Shown here piece by piece: positions 1 through 9,570 of a stretch of DNA of 64,000 nucleotides (position 1 is its first letter; each line of letters begins with the position of its first letter). This DNA comes from Halosolutus halophilus (lineage in GTDB: Archaea; Halobacteriota; Halobacteria; Halobacteriales; Natrialbaceae). The notes under the pieces are model-generated. The model saw only the letters and a list, made by a program, of their open reading frames with translations. It did not search any database and was not told the origin of the DNA. Location: contig NZ_CP094974.1 in the NCBI RefSeq assembly GCF_022869805.1, forward strand, positions 3,038,001 through 3,102,000, given 5' to 3'. The translations under genes were made by a program, and so were the position numbers.

Positions 1-2
1 CT

Positions 3-191
3 GATCGACAGGAGGGACTCCTGATTGCGATCGTACTTGCGGAGTTCAACTACGAAACCGAGGATGTCGCTCCTGAACTCGCAAATCATGCCTGGCAGTT
101 GGTCAGCTATACATGTAATAACCGCTGTGCTCACCTGAATATACATAATGGACACCCAGATGACGTTTCACTACATACACATCCTACGTGA
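3..191 (+). pseudogene. Fragment of a small haloarchaeal protein (partial at window start)
   Basis: The frame is open from the window edge to a stop at 189-191. Its first ~35 residues (LLIAIVLAEFNYE, then ELANHAWQLV) resemble the peptide encoded at 6978-7140 (FAIALAELSYE, ELADYAWQL). After about base 115 the resemblance ends and the remaining residues look non-coding. It is either the 3' end of a gene truncated by the window or a decayed copy. No function is recognised. Confidence 0.35.
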
Positions 192-487
192 CAGTAGTCG
201 ATAATCCCAAAACCAACAAGAGCGTGAGTATGCAGGTCATCGAGGCACTGGCTATTACAGAGGCAGTCTCCCCGATGGAACTGGAACCTCCACTCTATGA
301 GATCGTTGAACCCAGTGCTCTCAATCGAATCTTCAGACCCGAGTCGCCGGACGATCTCCGAGTCACGTTTGACTATACCGACCACACTGTCGAGATTCAA
401 GGTGACGGACGGATTGCAGTCGATGGAACTGAGTACGTCCCAACCAGCGAAGACGAGTTCGACCACGGCGACAGGAGCACGCGATGA
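188..487 (+). CDS. HalOD1 output-domain protein
   Basis: This 99-residue protein has a GTG start. Residues ~16-80 (EALAITEAVSPMELEPPL, YEIVEPSALNRIF, VTFDYTDHTVEIQGDGRIAV) match the pattern of the Halobacterial output domain 1 (HalOD1). That domain occurs alone or at the C-terminus of haloarchaeal response regulators and is presumed to act as an output or interaction module. There is no receiver or sensor domain here. The stop overlaps the next start (ATGA), so the two are probably co-translated. The family call is firm; the function is inferred. Confidence 0.75.
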   Translation: MTVVDNPKTNKSVSMQVIEALAITEAVSPMELEPPLYEIVEPSALNRIFRPESPDDLRVTFDYTDHTVEIQGDGRIAVDGTEYVPTSEDEFDHGDRSTR

Positions 488-639
488 CACGAGTGAACCC
501 ACCGCCAGCCGAGCTCGGAGAGATCGAAGAAACGTACGAAGAGATCGAGCTCGACTCGCTCACGTTCGCGCTGATCAGCCATCCGGAAGACGGCTACGAA
601 TGGATCATGTCGGATTATACGCTCCCGATTGAGCAATAG
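484..639 (+). CDS. Small hypothetical protein (51 aa)
   Basis: The gene starts in an ATGA overlap with the HalOD1 gene and encodes 51 residues with an acidic middle (ELGEIEETYEEIELDSL) and a more hydrophobic end (FALISHPEDGYEWIMSDYTL). There is no signal peptide or membrane segment. The translational coupling and acidic haloarchaeal composition support a real gene. Its partner is the HalOD1 protein; no family is recognised. Confidence 0.5.
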   Translation: MTRVNPPPAELGEIEETYEEIELDSLTFALISHPEDGYEWIMSDYTLPIEQ

Positions 640-705
640 GGGTAGATACTCATATTATTTCGTCATTTGCGATCTGTGTTGTTCCAAATATCAATGATAG
701 AAGCG

Positions 706-3700
706 TTAGCTTCCGGTGGTCCCCGTATTCTCAAACAATTGTTCGAAAAGTCGTTGCTGGCCGAGTCTGAGGTGGCGGTTGACTGTTGGCTGGCTAACGC
801 TTAGCATCTTAGCGATATCCTCGCCAGTGCTCTCCCGGGGCCACTCGAAGAAACCCGAGAAATACGCGGTCCGGAGTACCTCCAGCTGGCGGTCTGTCAA
901 CGACTCTATCAGGGATTCTACTTGTTGCCGCTCGGCGCGGGGCCCCCGATGAACATCATGTCGGCCAACGAGTTCGACCGACGGGTATCGTTCTCGTAAC
1001 ATCTCGACGAACTCGCGGACATCGATCGTCATCGGGACGTCAACGACAACCTCCAGCCCTGCCTCGGTCGCGGTGATTGAGCGCAGGCGACCACCGTGGC
1101 GCACAAGACGAGAGGCGATCACCTCCCCCTCGACAGCGACTCCGAAGAGAGGGCGTCCGTTGGATTCGCCCACTAACCAGTGGTTAGTGACGATCAAGAG
1201 GTCATCAAGTACCTCCGCAGCGATAGCTGGATCCACATCAGCTGTGAAAAACAACCGCGTCTCGCCGTCGGTGATGGTAGCAAGTCCTTCATATTCGACG
1301 TGAGCACCCATCCCCTGGGCGACTTTCGCGAGAAAAGCGTCCGGACTGTCGAATTGGAGCGTGAGCTCGATGAAGTTATCAGCGTACAGTGCCTGCCGGG
1401 TCTCTATAGCGTTGATGGAATTTGCGATGTTTTCGCCAAGTTCTGCGAACACTGTCTGCTCTAGATCGCCAAACACATTCGGTTCGTCTGCATATACGGT
1501 GAGTACCCCGTAGAAGTACTCGTCGAAAGACAACGGTACGCTGACAACAGAGTGAAAGCTGTGAGCGAGCGCGCGCTTACGCCACGGTTCGGTTTTCAAC
1601 TCGTTGATAACGTTGGTCACGACAGTTGGTGCTTCCTCACGGGCGGTGGAGACGGCCGGTTCCATCCCTGTGTCGTGCTCGTCGAGTGTTACTGCATCGA
1701 GATATTTTTCACCAGTGCCAGCCCACGCCCGAGACATCAGTTCTGTTCCACTGACGTCGTAAGTGCCGATCCAAGCAAAGGCGATATCTTCCGCCTCAAC
1801 CAACCGCTCACAGACGTCCGTCTCGATCTTTTCTCGGCTATCCCTTCCGATAAGCGACTGGTCGATGCGTCGAATGATATTATTGATCTGCCTCTGCCGT
1901 CTGAGTCGGCGATTCTGATCCTCGAGCTCTGAGTCGCGTTTCCGGAGGTTTAGCTCGCTCTCAAGGCGATCAAACGCGGCCACTGTCGTCGCGACGAGCG
2001 TTTCAACCAGTCGTCGGATTTCGTCGTCGATCGTCGTCGACGAAGTAGCAACGATAAACACGCCGTGGTCGGCAATCGGTACCGCTATCCCGTCCGCAAT
2101 ATCCTCGCTGAAGAGTTCCGAATTGTCGAATACCGTCCCGGACCCAGTGACGAAGGCATTCCAGGGCGCCGAGTCGCGGGGGGCCGCGGCCGGCGCACCC
2201 TCGCAAAGCTCGACGAATTTGGGAGAGAACGCTGTCGGTTCGAGCTGGTTTGATTCGGTGTCGAGAAGATAGACGGATACTCCGGGGACGTTAAGCACAT
2301 CTTCGGCGGTCTCGACGACCACTTCGGCGATCTCTTCTTCAGTCTCCGTCCCAAGTAGTCCTCGCGTCGCCTCGTGTAGCGACTCGAGCGCCAGTTCTCG
2401 CTCCTTGTGTTCGGTGATATCCTGGATCGATCCACGGAGTCTTGTGACTTCGCCGTCTTCGAAAATGGGTTCGCCGATACTGTGTACCCATCGCTCATTA
2501 CCCTCTGCCGTTGCCAACCGGGTTTCGTGATCCCATCCCTCACCCGCCTCGAGTGCCTGTTCGAACGTCGACCACCGCTGTTCCCGATCGTCGGGGTGGA
2601 TGAACTCGAATAGTTCGTCCATCGCGAGTGCTTCGCCTTTCGAAACATCAGTCAGTTCGTAGATCTGATCGCTCAACTCCGGTGTATACGGCGGCCCGGT
2701 CGAGACATCGAGTTCCCACCCCGCGACTCCCGTCATGCGCTGGGCCTGCTGGAGCAGGTTCTTTGTCCGTTCGAGTTCCTCTTCACGCCGTTTTCGGTCG
2801 GTGATATCCACCAGTGCGCCACGATACTTGACGGTTTCATCGTCTTTCACGACGGGAACCCCAACTCCGCGAACCCACCGAAGGTCGCCGTTAGCTGTTA
2901 CGATACGCCGCTCGATATCGAACGGTTCGCCGTCCACCAGCAGGTCCGTGACGGCTCGGTCGACATCTTCACGGTCCTCAGGATGGACGAACTCGAGACC
3001 GCGCTCGATGGGAAACACCTCGTCCGTCGAGAGGTCGTGTAACCGATAGAGACCATCAGTCTGGGTCCCATCGTACGGAGGACCCTCTTGAATGTCGATT
3101 TCCCAACCGCCCACGTTCGCGAGATCTTCGGTTCGGTCGAGCAGGTTCTTTGTCCGCTTGAGTTCCTTCTCCCGCTGCTTGCGCTCCGTGATGTCTTGGA
3201 ACGCTCCGCGGATCGCGACGACTTCTCCTCTCTGAAAGATGGGATTTCCAATGGTCCGAGCCCACCGCTCGTTACCTTTGGCCGTCGTCACTCGGAGCTC
3301 CATATCGTAGGCTTCGCCGCGTTCGATCGCGTCGTCGATGGCATCACGGAGACGCTGCCAGTCTTCGGGATGGTAGAATTCGCTACCGTCCTCAAGATCG
3401 AAGTCGGCGTCGACCGACAGGTCGTGAATCCGGTAAACTTCGTCGGTCATAGTCACTTCCAAACGCTCATCTCCACTGACATCTATTTCCCAAGCACCAA
3501 CCTGCGCGAGTTTCTGGGACTGTTCGAGGAGGCGTTGGGTCCGTTGCAGTTCCCGCTCGTACGTGATCCGGTCAGTGATGTCGATAAGGACACTTTCGAT
3601 GGCCTTGACCGCTCCATCTTCGGCGTAGACGCCGCGCCCCTGTTCCTTGACCCATCGCCGCTCACCAGCGGCGGTCTCGATGGGATAGGTCAGATCGAAT

Positions 3701-6108
3701 GGCTCCTGATCATCCAACCGCTTCTGGACGTATTCCCAGATTTCTCCCGTCCGCTCAACCATGATGTCCTCTCCCCAGGTTACCTCCCCCGTCTCGAGGG
3801 CTGCCGGGTCGTAGCCAGTGATGTCACGAACGCCTTCACTGGCAAACTCGACCGGCCATTCGGGGGCATTTCGACAGCGATAGACAAACCCAGGAACGTT
3901 GCTGATCAATCGCGACAGCTGTCGCTCAGTTTCTTTGCGTTCGCTGATATCCCGGCCGATTCCAGCCAACACCGGGTTCCCATCGAGATCCTTGAGTGCG
4001 GTCGCAACGAACTCGTGTGGTATGTGCTCGCCGTCTTTCGTACGGAGTTCGGCTTCGAGGCGCGTGTCACCCGTCTCGAAGACATCTACGATCGCCTCGG
4101 CGATGCGATCCCGTGCGTGTTCGTCGAAGAAATCCTGGGCGTGCATTTTCGCGATCTCCTCGTCGGTGTATCCCGTCGCTTCCGAGAGGCTCTCGTTCCA
4201 CCGCTGTAAATGCCCGTCCTCGTCGAGAACGTAGAACACGTCGTCGATGGCGTCGAGTACGTTGTTGGTGTGTTCTTTGTACCGTTGCAACTCCTGTTCA
4301 CGCTCCTTGCGTTCGGAGATGTCGCGACTGATCGCCATGAAGCAGGGTGCGTCCTCAAGGTCGAGGTGAATTAGGTGGATCTCGATGGGGAATATCGAGC
4401 CGTCGCGACGCTGAAATCGGCCCTCGAACTTTCGCCTCTCGTCGACTGATATGTCATCGAGTAATGCCCGGACGTCGCTTTCGTCATATAGTTGGTCGTA
4501 CTCCCAGATCCCCGTGCCGACCAATTCGTCCTTGGTATATCCCAGTTCGTCGCAAACGCGTCGATTTATCGTCTCGATCGTTCCATCGGTATCAAGCACG
4601 CCGACCATGTCAGGGGAGTGCTCGAACCGCGCTTCGAGTCGTGTGTTCGTTGTTTCGAGTTGTCGCTCACGATCTTTGCGCTCACTGATGTCCGTAAATT
4701 CCTGTATGATGCCGATGACAGTTCCGTTGTCATCGTATATCGGCGCCGCCGAAAGGCTGACATCGATCAGGTCGCCGTCTTTTGTAAATCGTCGAGTTTC
4801 GATATCGGCCAGTGATTCGCCGTCCAGCAACCGTTTACGGAACTTCTCGAACTCATCGCTGCGGTCCTCCGGAACGAACGGAGGTGGATCACCGAGCATC
4901 TCGTCTTCGTCCCAGCCAAAGATATCCTCGGCTGCGGGATTCCACAGGTCCACGTTGCCATCAAGATCGGTTGCAACGAACGCCGTCGGCGACGCCTCAA
5001 TGATCGCACTGGACTGTTTGGTAAGTTCATGGAGATTCTGCTCTCGCTTCTTCTGGTCCGTGATATCGCGAGCGGAGACGACGACCGATACGACTTCTCC
5101 CGCCTCGTTCATGACGGAACGGAACGCTCCGCTCATCCAGTGACGATCACCGTCCGGCCCGTCCAGATCGACTTCGTATTGCACGTATTCACCGGTCGCG
5201 GCGCGATCGATCCACTTCTGGACGTCTTCCTCGGGTGTATCCTTCCACCAGGGTGTCGCCGGGAACGGATCCCCGACCACCGCATCGGGATCGACGTCGA
5301 CGTATTCGAAGTCTGCTTGGTTCACCCGTCGCAGCGTCCCGTCCGGTTCAAGCAACCCGAATAGCATCGTTGGATCGTCGAAGACGGTGTCGAGTTGCCG
5401 TTCGTTCCGTTTGAGTTCACGCTCGCGGGCCTTTCGTTCCGTGGCGTCGTCCTGAAAGCCGACGAAATGAGTTATCGTCCCATCGTCGTCCTTGATCGGC
5501 GCGACGTTCACCCGGTTCCAGAACTCCGTCCCGTCCTCACGGTAGTTGCGAAGTTCGACCGACGTCGATTCCTCACCATTGACGGCCTCACGCAACTGTG
5601 CAACCCGTTCCTCCCGGGTTTTCTCACCCTGGAGGAACCGACAATTGTTCCCGGCTGCAGCCTCGGGTGAATAGCCAGTTACCTGTTCGAATCCTTCGTT
5701 CGTGTATACGATCGGATTGTCTTCCAGAGAGGGATCCGTGATGGTAACACCCAGTGGTGCCGCCTCTATAGCGCGCTCTTTGAGGCAGCGGCCCCGTTTC
5801 TGTTCGCGCAGCGTGGCTGCCAGTTCTCCGATCGCACTAGATAGGCGGCCGATGACGTCGTCCCTGTCAGTCGCGAAATCGACCTCGTGCTCACCCGCCG
5901 TGAGTCGCTCGACCTTTTCCGTCAGACGTTCGAGTTCATTCCCAGAATCCCCTTGTGTAGCGAGTCCAAGGAATCCGATCAGGAGAGTCCCGATCGGAAG
6001 GCTACCGATGTGCTGTCCAGTCACGACACTCATTGTATCGCTTGTTACGCTGAGTAAGGGCGTTAACATGAGGATCACGAACCCGAGCCACGTATCGAAG
6101 GCCATCAT
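706..6108 (-). CDS. LOV/multi-PAS/GAF Bat-type transcriptional regulator
   Basis: A giant sensor-regulator. The open frame reaches 6246, but an AT-rich promoter-like stretch (6145-6178) lies inside that extension, so the Met at 6108 (about 1800 aa) is preferred. Positions below count from 6246. Two membrane helices (~48-65, 80-95) and a linker are followed by a LOV-type PAS (~157-272) with the flavin-binding GNNCRFLQG motif (Cys 202), NYREDGTEFWN and a late Gln (GFQ). Eight further PAS domains follow (to ~1280), then two GAF domains (~1285-1430, 1455-1620), a bacterio-opsin-activator domain (~1625-1765) and a C-terminal HTH_10 (~1780-1835, LTDRQLEVL ... SVSQPTVNRHL). No histidine kinase or receiver domain is present, so it should bind DNA itself as a one-component regulator. 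By family knowledge, Bat proteins tune retinal and light/oxygen responses; the target is unknown. Confidence 0.9.
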   Translation of the reverse strand: MMAFDTWLGFVILMLTPLLSVTSDTMSVVTGQHIGSLPIGTLLIGFLGLATQGDSGNELERLTEKVERLTAGEHEVDFATDRDDVIGRLSSAIGELAATLREQKRGRCLKERAIEAAPLGVTITDPSLEDNPIVYTNEGFEQVTGYSPEAAAGNNCRFLQGEKTREERVAQLREAVNGEESTSVELRNYREDGTEFWNRVNVAPIKDDDGTITHFVGFQDDATERKARERELKRNERQLDTVFDDPTMLFGLLEPDGTLRRVNQADFEYVDVDPDAVVGDPFPATPWWKDTPEEDVQKWIDRAATGEYVQYEVDLDGPDGDRHWMSGAFRSVMNEAGEVVSVVVSARDITDQKKREQNLHELTKQSSAIIEASPTAFVATDLDGNVDLWNPAAEDIFGWDEDEMLGDPPPFVPEDRSDEFEKFRKRLLDGESLADIETRRFTKDGDLIDVSLSAAPIYDDNGTVIGIIQEFTDISERKDRERQLETTNTRLEARFEHSPDMVGVLDTDGTIETINRRVCDELGYTKDELVGTGIWEYDQLYDESDVRALLDDISVDERRKFEGRFQRRDGSIFPIEIHLIHLDLEDAPCFMAISRDISERKEREQELQRYKEHTNNVLDAIDDVFYVLDEDGHLQRWNESLSEATGYTDEEIAKMHAQDFFDEHARDRIAEAIVDVFETGDTRLEAELRTKDGEHIPHEFVATALKDLDGNPVLAGIGRDISERKETERQLSRLISNVPGFVYRCRNAPEWPVEFASEGVRDITGYDPAALETGEVTWGEDIMVERTGEIWEYVQKRLDDQEPFDLTYPIETAAGERRWVKEQGRGVYAEDGAVKAIESVLIDITDRITYERELQRTQRLLEQSQKLAQVGAWEIDVSGDERLEVTMTDEVYRIHDLSVDADFDLEDGSEFYHPEDWQRLRDAIDDAIERGEAYDMELRVTTAKGNERWARTIGNPIFQRGEVVAIRGAFQDITERKQREKELKRTKNLLDRTEDLANVGGWEIDIQEGPPYDGTQTDGLYRLHDLSTDEVFPIERGLEFVHPEDREDVDRAVTDLLVDGEPFDIERRIVTANGDLRWVRGVGVPVVKDDETVKYRGALVDITDRKRREEELERTKNLLQQAQRMTGVAGWELDVSTGPPYTPELSDQIYELTDVSKGEALAMDELFEFIHPDDREQRWSTFEQALEAGEGWDHETRLATAEGNERWVHSIGEPIFEDGEVTRLRGSIQDITEHKERELALESLHEATRGLLGTETEEEIAEVVVETAEDVLNVPGVSVYLLDTESNQLEPTAFSPKFVELCEGAPAAAPRDSAPWNAFVTGSGTVFDNSELFSEDIADGIAVPIADHGVFIVATSSTTIDDEIRRLVETLVATTVAAFDRLESELNLRKRDSELEDQNRRLRRQRQINNIIRRIDQSLIGRDSREKIETDVCERLVEAEDIAFAWIGTYDVSGTELMSRAWAGTGEKYLDAVTLDEHDTGMEPAVSTAREEAPTVVTNVINELKTEPWRKRALAHSFHSVVSVPLSFDEYFYGVLTVYADEPNVFGDLEQTVFAELGENIANSINAIETRQALYADNFIELTLQFDSPDAFLAKVAQGMGAHVEYEGLATITDGETRLFFTADVDPAIAAEVLDDLLIVTNHWLVGESNGRPLFGVAVEGEVIASRLVRHGGRLRSITATEAGLEVVVDVPMTIDVREFVEMLRERYPSVELVGRHDVHRGPRAERQQVESLIESLTDRQLEVLRTAYFSGFFEWPRESTGEDIAKMLSVSQPTVNRHLRLGQQRLFEQLFENTGTTGS

Positions 6109-6465
6109 GGTAGCTATCTGCTGCAGGGGTGAAGAGTGATCGGATTTCAATTTAGTAGTTATTGTATGAAATAAATAATCGACACGATGGTGAACACTAT
6201 CACGAGATACAAGGGATACGGTCGGATTGGGTGACGACAGAAGCATCTATGAACAGTGAAAGGCCGATTGGTCCTTCAACACAAATTCAGATGACTCGTG
6301 GCCACCCACCCTCTTATTATCGTTGACTACAGGAGGTCAACATTGTAATCAGTATTTGAGTGTTGCCCAGCGGGACTCAACGTCCGAATCCTTGGTTTGG
6401 ACAGACTGCATGGTCTCAACGATCGATTCAACGATGCCGGCGACCGTCAATAACAATATCAAGAG
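6109..6465. other. Intergenic stretch upstream of the LOV-Bat gene
   Basis: No gene is seen. Bases 6145-6178 are AT-rich and, on the minus strand, contain TATA-like TATTTATTTCAT (6166-6177) and CTACTAAATTG (6148-6158), suitable as the promoter for the regulator starting at 6108. The rest has no clear structure. Confidence 0.4.
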
Positions 6466-6984
6466 TTAGATCCGATCGCTGGTGGCGTCGACTGTCGAGC
6501 GGATCTGCTCGATCGAGTCCTCGCCACGCTTGCGCGACCCTAACCGCAACGAGAGTCGCTCCGGCGTGATCTCGAAATCGTAGACGCTCATCACCTCGCC
6601 GGCGATCCCGTCGACGTCGATCGCCTCCAGAAGCCCGTCGACGTACTGGGCGGCCGGGATCTCGACGTCGGCCTCCCAGCGCGGCGTCGAGGCCGTGTCG
6701 ACGATCAGCTTCGCGGCGAGTTCACACTCGCGCTCGGTCGTGAGCCCGTTGATCGTCTCCGTACGACCTCGTACGTTCCCGTGATCTTGTAGTCGTACTC
6801 GATCTCGAAGGGCTGGCCGTCGGCGATCTCACCGCTCGACTGGGCCATAATCTCGCCGGTCGAGGTGGTTATCGTGTAGCCCCGGGGTGCTGATTGCGTT
6901 CGCCTGCTAATCCATTGCGGACTGTTTCGGTCTTTGGGACAATGTTCCTCTCCTCGAGGTCGACTCCCGTATGGATGACAGCGC
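6466..6984 (-). pseudogene. Decayed mobile-element gene, copy 1 (hypothetical)
   Basis: Reading the minus strand and allowing two frame changes (near the GGGG run at ~6881 and near 6765) gives one continuous protein of about 170 residues. It runs from HTGVDLEERNIVPKTETV through GYTITTSTGEIMAQSSGEI and IEYDYKITGTYEVV to ETINGLTTERECELAAKLIV and ends LSLRLGSRKRGEDSIEQI ... DATSDRI. The continuity across frames shows a once-functional gene. The last 135 bp (6474-6608) are about 91% identical to 13309-13443 beside the primase remnant, which ties it to a mobile element. Function not recognised. Confidence 0.6.
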
Positions 6985-7140
6985 CGGTTTGCGATCGCAC
7001 TGGCGGAGCTCAGCTACGAAATCGGGGTCATCGATTCCGAACTCGCTGACTACGCGTGGCAGTTGGCCGCCGATCGGCTCGTTGCGTGGGACGTCACGCC
7101 GAAAGACGCCATCGACGAACTGCCGATCGGAGAGGAGTAA
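6978..7140 (+). pseudogene. Truncated small protein remnant
   Basis: An open frame starting just after a stop codon and lacking a plausible start encodes FAIALAELSYEIGVIDSELA ... AWQLAADRLVAWDVTPKDAI ending IGEE. It resembles the fragment at the left edge of the window. It abuts the oppositely oriented decayed gene at 6466-6984, suggesting a deletion junction. Function unknown. Confidence 0.4.
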
Positions 7141-7267
7141 TAGGTTCTGTGAGAGTCCTTCTGAACAGACTAGATCCATAGGGCCACTACGAATTCTGTT
7201 AAGATAGTTTGGAATTGAAATTCAGTAGATAAATGCAACCTCAATAGGCTAATATGAACGCACAAGT

Positions 7268-8545
7268 ATGCCCTCTACCGATCGAAGTCGTATGCCTTCT
7301 CGCCGTCAGCTGTTAGCAGTCTGTGGTTCCTGTACAGGGATCGGTGTGCTCGGCGGATATACATACGGATCAGACTTGTGGCAAGATAACGATTGTAATC
7401 CGTCACCACTGGACAGCTCCCCAACTGACTGGCCTCTACCCAACTACGACGGAGCGAACACTCGTACAGCACTGCCAGAAAGCGCACCCGCCGACGGTCT
7501 CTCTGAACGATGGAGCATTACCCACCGGAATCCCGGACACCCCATCGTAGCTAACGGCTCCGTCTTTGTCGCATCGGATGTGAGTGCGCCGGATCAACTC
7601 CGCTCGTTCGACCTATTCACTGGTGAACAGCAGTGGACTCGACTTATCTCACCACCACCGGTTACGGTTCCACTCATGGTGGGCGGCGACCACCTCTTCC
7701 TGCCGCAAGACCGTGAGGATGACGAGTCCATTTCGAGGGCATTGACCACCGCCGACGGAAGTGAACTGTGGACCAGCGAAGTGAACAGCACCCACGTGAC
7801 GCCGTTACTCGATGTCGGTTTGCTCACCTTCCGAGAGGATTCAGACCTCGTTGCGGTCGATGCACGAACCGGCGAGGAATGTTGGCGAAGCGGTTTCGCG
7901 GATCGTCCGCGTTCGAGCGCCGTATACGGCAGTGAGACCGTCGTGGTAAACGTCGGCACGGACGGGAGCGTGATCGCTCTCGACGCAAAGACGGGCGACC
8001 GACGATGGGAAGCTGATATCTCCGACTATTTCCATCCAAACGAGGACGACATCAACGACGCGATTCGAGGCCATATCGTAGCTGGAGACGATCGGATTTT
8101 TGTCCATACGTTTGGTGGGTTGTTGATTGCGCTTGACGCGAATACCGGTGAGACTGATTGGGCGACGCCGGAGACTCATCCAGAAATGATCGGAAACGCC
8201 GCTCCTCCCGAACTCGAACCGGTTGCTTTCTCAGATGGGGCGTTACTGGTTATCGAATCGGATAGGGGTCGTCCGGCCATTCTACACGCTATTGATCCGA
8301 CGACTGGGGACAAACAGTGGACGTTCGAACCAGAAACAGACGAAGACATAGCTCTCGGTTCAGCGGCAGTGGCCGGAGAAATGGTATTTCTTCCCGTGGC
8401 GGATGAACTTCACCTCCTTGATCTTACAGGTGGTGATGTCCTCGAAACTCACGGCTTCGACGGCTATACTGAATCAGCGATTCTCGCTAATGGCATCTGT
8501 CTCGTGACGACGACTGAAGGCGTCGTTGCACTCGAAGAAGGATGA
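7268..8545 (+). CDS. Tat-exported PQQ-like beta-propeller protein
   Basis: This 425-residue protein starts with a Tat signal (SRRQLLAVCGSCTGIGVLGG); the Met at 7292 is an alternative start. Residues ~70-420 form repeated blades typical of PQQ/BamB-like propellers: FDLFTGEQQWTRLI, TTADGSELWTSEV, VDARTGEECWRSGF, LDAKTGDRRWEADI, LDANTGETDWATP, IDPTTGDKQWTFEP. About seven blades are visible, so the domain looks complete. It probably works outside the membrane as a scaffold or redox-related protein; no PQQ ligand is proven. It stands alone between decayed genes. Confidence 0.85.
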   Translation: MPSTDRSRMPSRRQLLAVCGSCTGIGVLGGYTYGSDLWQDNDCNPSPLDSSPTDWPLPNYDGANTRTALPESAPADGLSERWSITHRNPGHPIVANGSVFVASDVSAPDQLRSFDLFTGEQQWTRLISPPPVTVPLMVGGDHLFLPQDREDDESISRALTTADGSELWTSEVNSTHVTPLLDVGLLTFREDSDLVAVDARTGEECWRSGFADRPRSSAVYGSETVVVNVGTDGSVIALDAKTGDRRWEADISDYFHPNEDDINDAIRGHIVAGDDRIFVHTFGGLLIALDANTGETDWATPETHPEMIGNAAPPELEPVAFSDGALLVIESDRGRPAILHAIDPTTGDKQWTFEPETDEDIALGSAAVAGEMVFLPVADELHLLDLTGGDVLETHGFDGYTESAILANGICLVTTTEGVVALEEG

Positions 8546-8547
8546 TC

Positions 8548-8564
8548 GGCTTTGTTGAAAATCC
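8548..8564 (+). repeat. TIR-like motif GGCTTTGTTGAAA
   Basis: This motif lies immediately after the stop of the propeller gene. Variants occur at 10289, 12044 and, inverted, at 12553. It resembles insertion-sequence terminal repeats (IS6-family ends share the TGTTG core), but no transposase is adjacent. Confidence 0.35.
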
Positions 8565-8686
8565 GTTCTCCAGATCTGTTTTGTGTGAACACTCACTCAC
8601 TACAACGTGCATAGTTATCGCTGACAACTCAAGCGGTCCTTTGACTTCTAAGAAAACACTTACGTCCAGCCGATACTTTTGTCATT

Positions 8687-9151
8687 ATGTCTCAGTCACG
8701 GCGTACTATCCTACGCCGCGGTCTCTTACTCGGAAGTGTCGGCCTCGCAGGTTGCGTGACCGAGCAGGACGACAGGACGCCAACCACAACTGACGACGGG
8801 ACGCCAAACACAACCGACGACGGGACACCAAACACTACCGACGACGAGATGCCAACCGAGATTCAGTTCTGGCTTGAAGAGGTAACACTTTCCGAGTCGG
8901 AACAGGACTCTATCGAACCGATTGTCTTCAGCGACCTTTTGAGCAGGCAGAAAGAAATCGTACAAACAGCACTTGAGGAGGGTGAATACACGTCGGAGAT
9001 AGGAGAGGAATCCTCAGCACTAAAGAATCTGCGACAAAGTATATCAGCACGGACTGATGGTGGGTTGGAAGCGTATCTCAAACGAGGTGATACCTATTAT
9101 CGTATTGGGTTCGTATCCGGCGACCACATCATCGCCAATCCCGGCAACTAA
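8687..9151 (+). CDS. Tat lipoprotein, hypothetical
   Basis: The protein has 154 residues. The N-terminus SRRTILRRGLLLGSVGLAGC is a twin-arginine signal with a lipobox (LAGC, Cys 23), so it should be anchored outside the cell membrane. A Thr/Asp-rich linker follows (residues ~28-56) with the octapeptide TDDGTPNT repeated. The C-terminal ~95 residues (LEEVTLSESEQDSIEPIVFS ... KRGDTYYRIGFVSGDHI) belong to no family I recognise. The linker is typical of haloarchaeal surface lipoproteins. Confidence 0.75.
   Translation: MSQSRRTILRRGLLLGSVGLAGCVTEQDDRTPTTTDDGTPNTTDDGTPNTTDDEMPTEIQFWLEEVTLSESEQDSIEPIVFSDLLSRQKEIVQTALEEGEYTSEIGEESSALKNLRQSISARTDGGLEAYLKRGDTYYRIGFVSGDHIIANPGN
8768..8854 (+). repeat. 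In-gene tandem repeat encoding TDDGTPNT
   Basis: A 24-bp unit is repeated about 3.5 times (GACGACGGGACGCCAAACAC and variants) and encodes the Thr/Asp linker of the lipoprotein. Such repeats vary in copy number by slippage. Confidence 0.6.
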
Positions 9152-9282
9152 ATCCTCTGTACTGAACGTTTGACCGTCCAAGATTTACCCCCTCTACCGG
9201 ATGGAATTCCGAACCGGAACCACTCGTTCACTACAAATAATCCCTCCCTCGAAAGTCTCCCTTCGCCAACTCCAGAGTCAAC

Positions 9283-9570
9283 TCACTCCTCGCGATCGGA
9301 CAACTTCTCCGACAACCGATCCAGTTTCTCCCGAGCAGACTCACGGCGGTCTCGCGTTGCATCCGCTCGATACTCTATCGACACCACCTCGTCGTCCTCG
9401 AGCGTCACTGAAAGCACGCCACCGTCCGTTCGTGCGGGTTCGGGCAGTCGATCAACAGGGACGTCCACTTGCTCGATCACCTGCTCGTCCTCCTCGAGCA
9501 AGATCACGGCGATCTCACCGTCTTCGATCCGGTCAACAACGCCGGTGTAGGTCCCATCCATCGTTCTCAC
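9283..9570 (-). CDS. DUF3006 family protein
   Basis: A 95-residue soluble protein matching the DUF3006 pattern: GTYTGVVDRIEDGEIAVILL at the N-terminus, a central VPVDRLPEPARTDGGVLSV and a charged helical tail. The start is GTG 9570, overlapping the stop of the lamin-tail gene, or ATG 9561. DUF3006 proteins often sit beside exported hydrolase or lamin-tail proteins; here the neighbour is a broken lamin-tail lipoprotein in the same transcription unit. The role is unknown. Confidence 0.75.
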   Translation of the reverse strand: MRTMDGTYTGVVDRIEDGEIAVILLEEDEQVIEQVDVPVDRLPEPARTDGGVLSVTLEDDEVVSIEYRADATRDRRESAREKLDRLSEKLSDREE

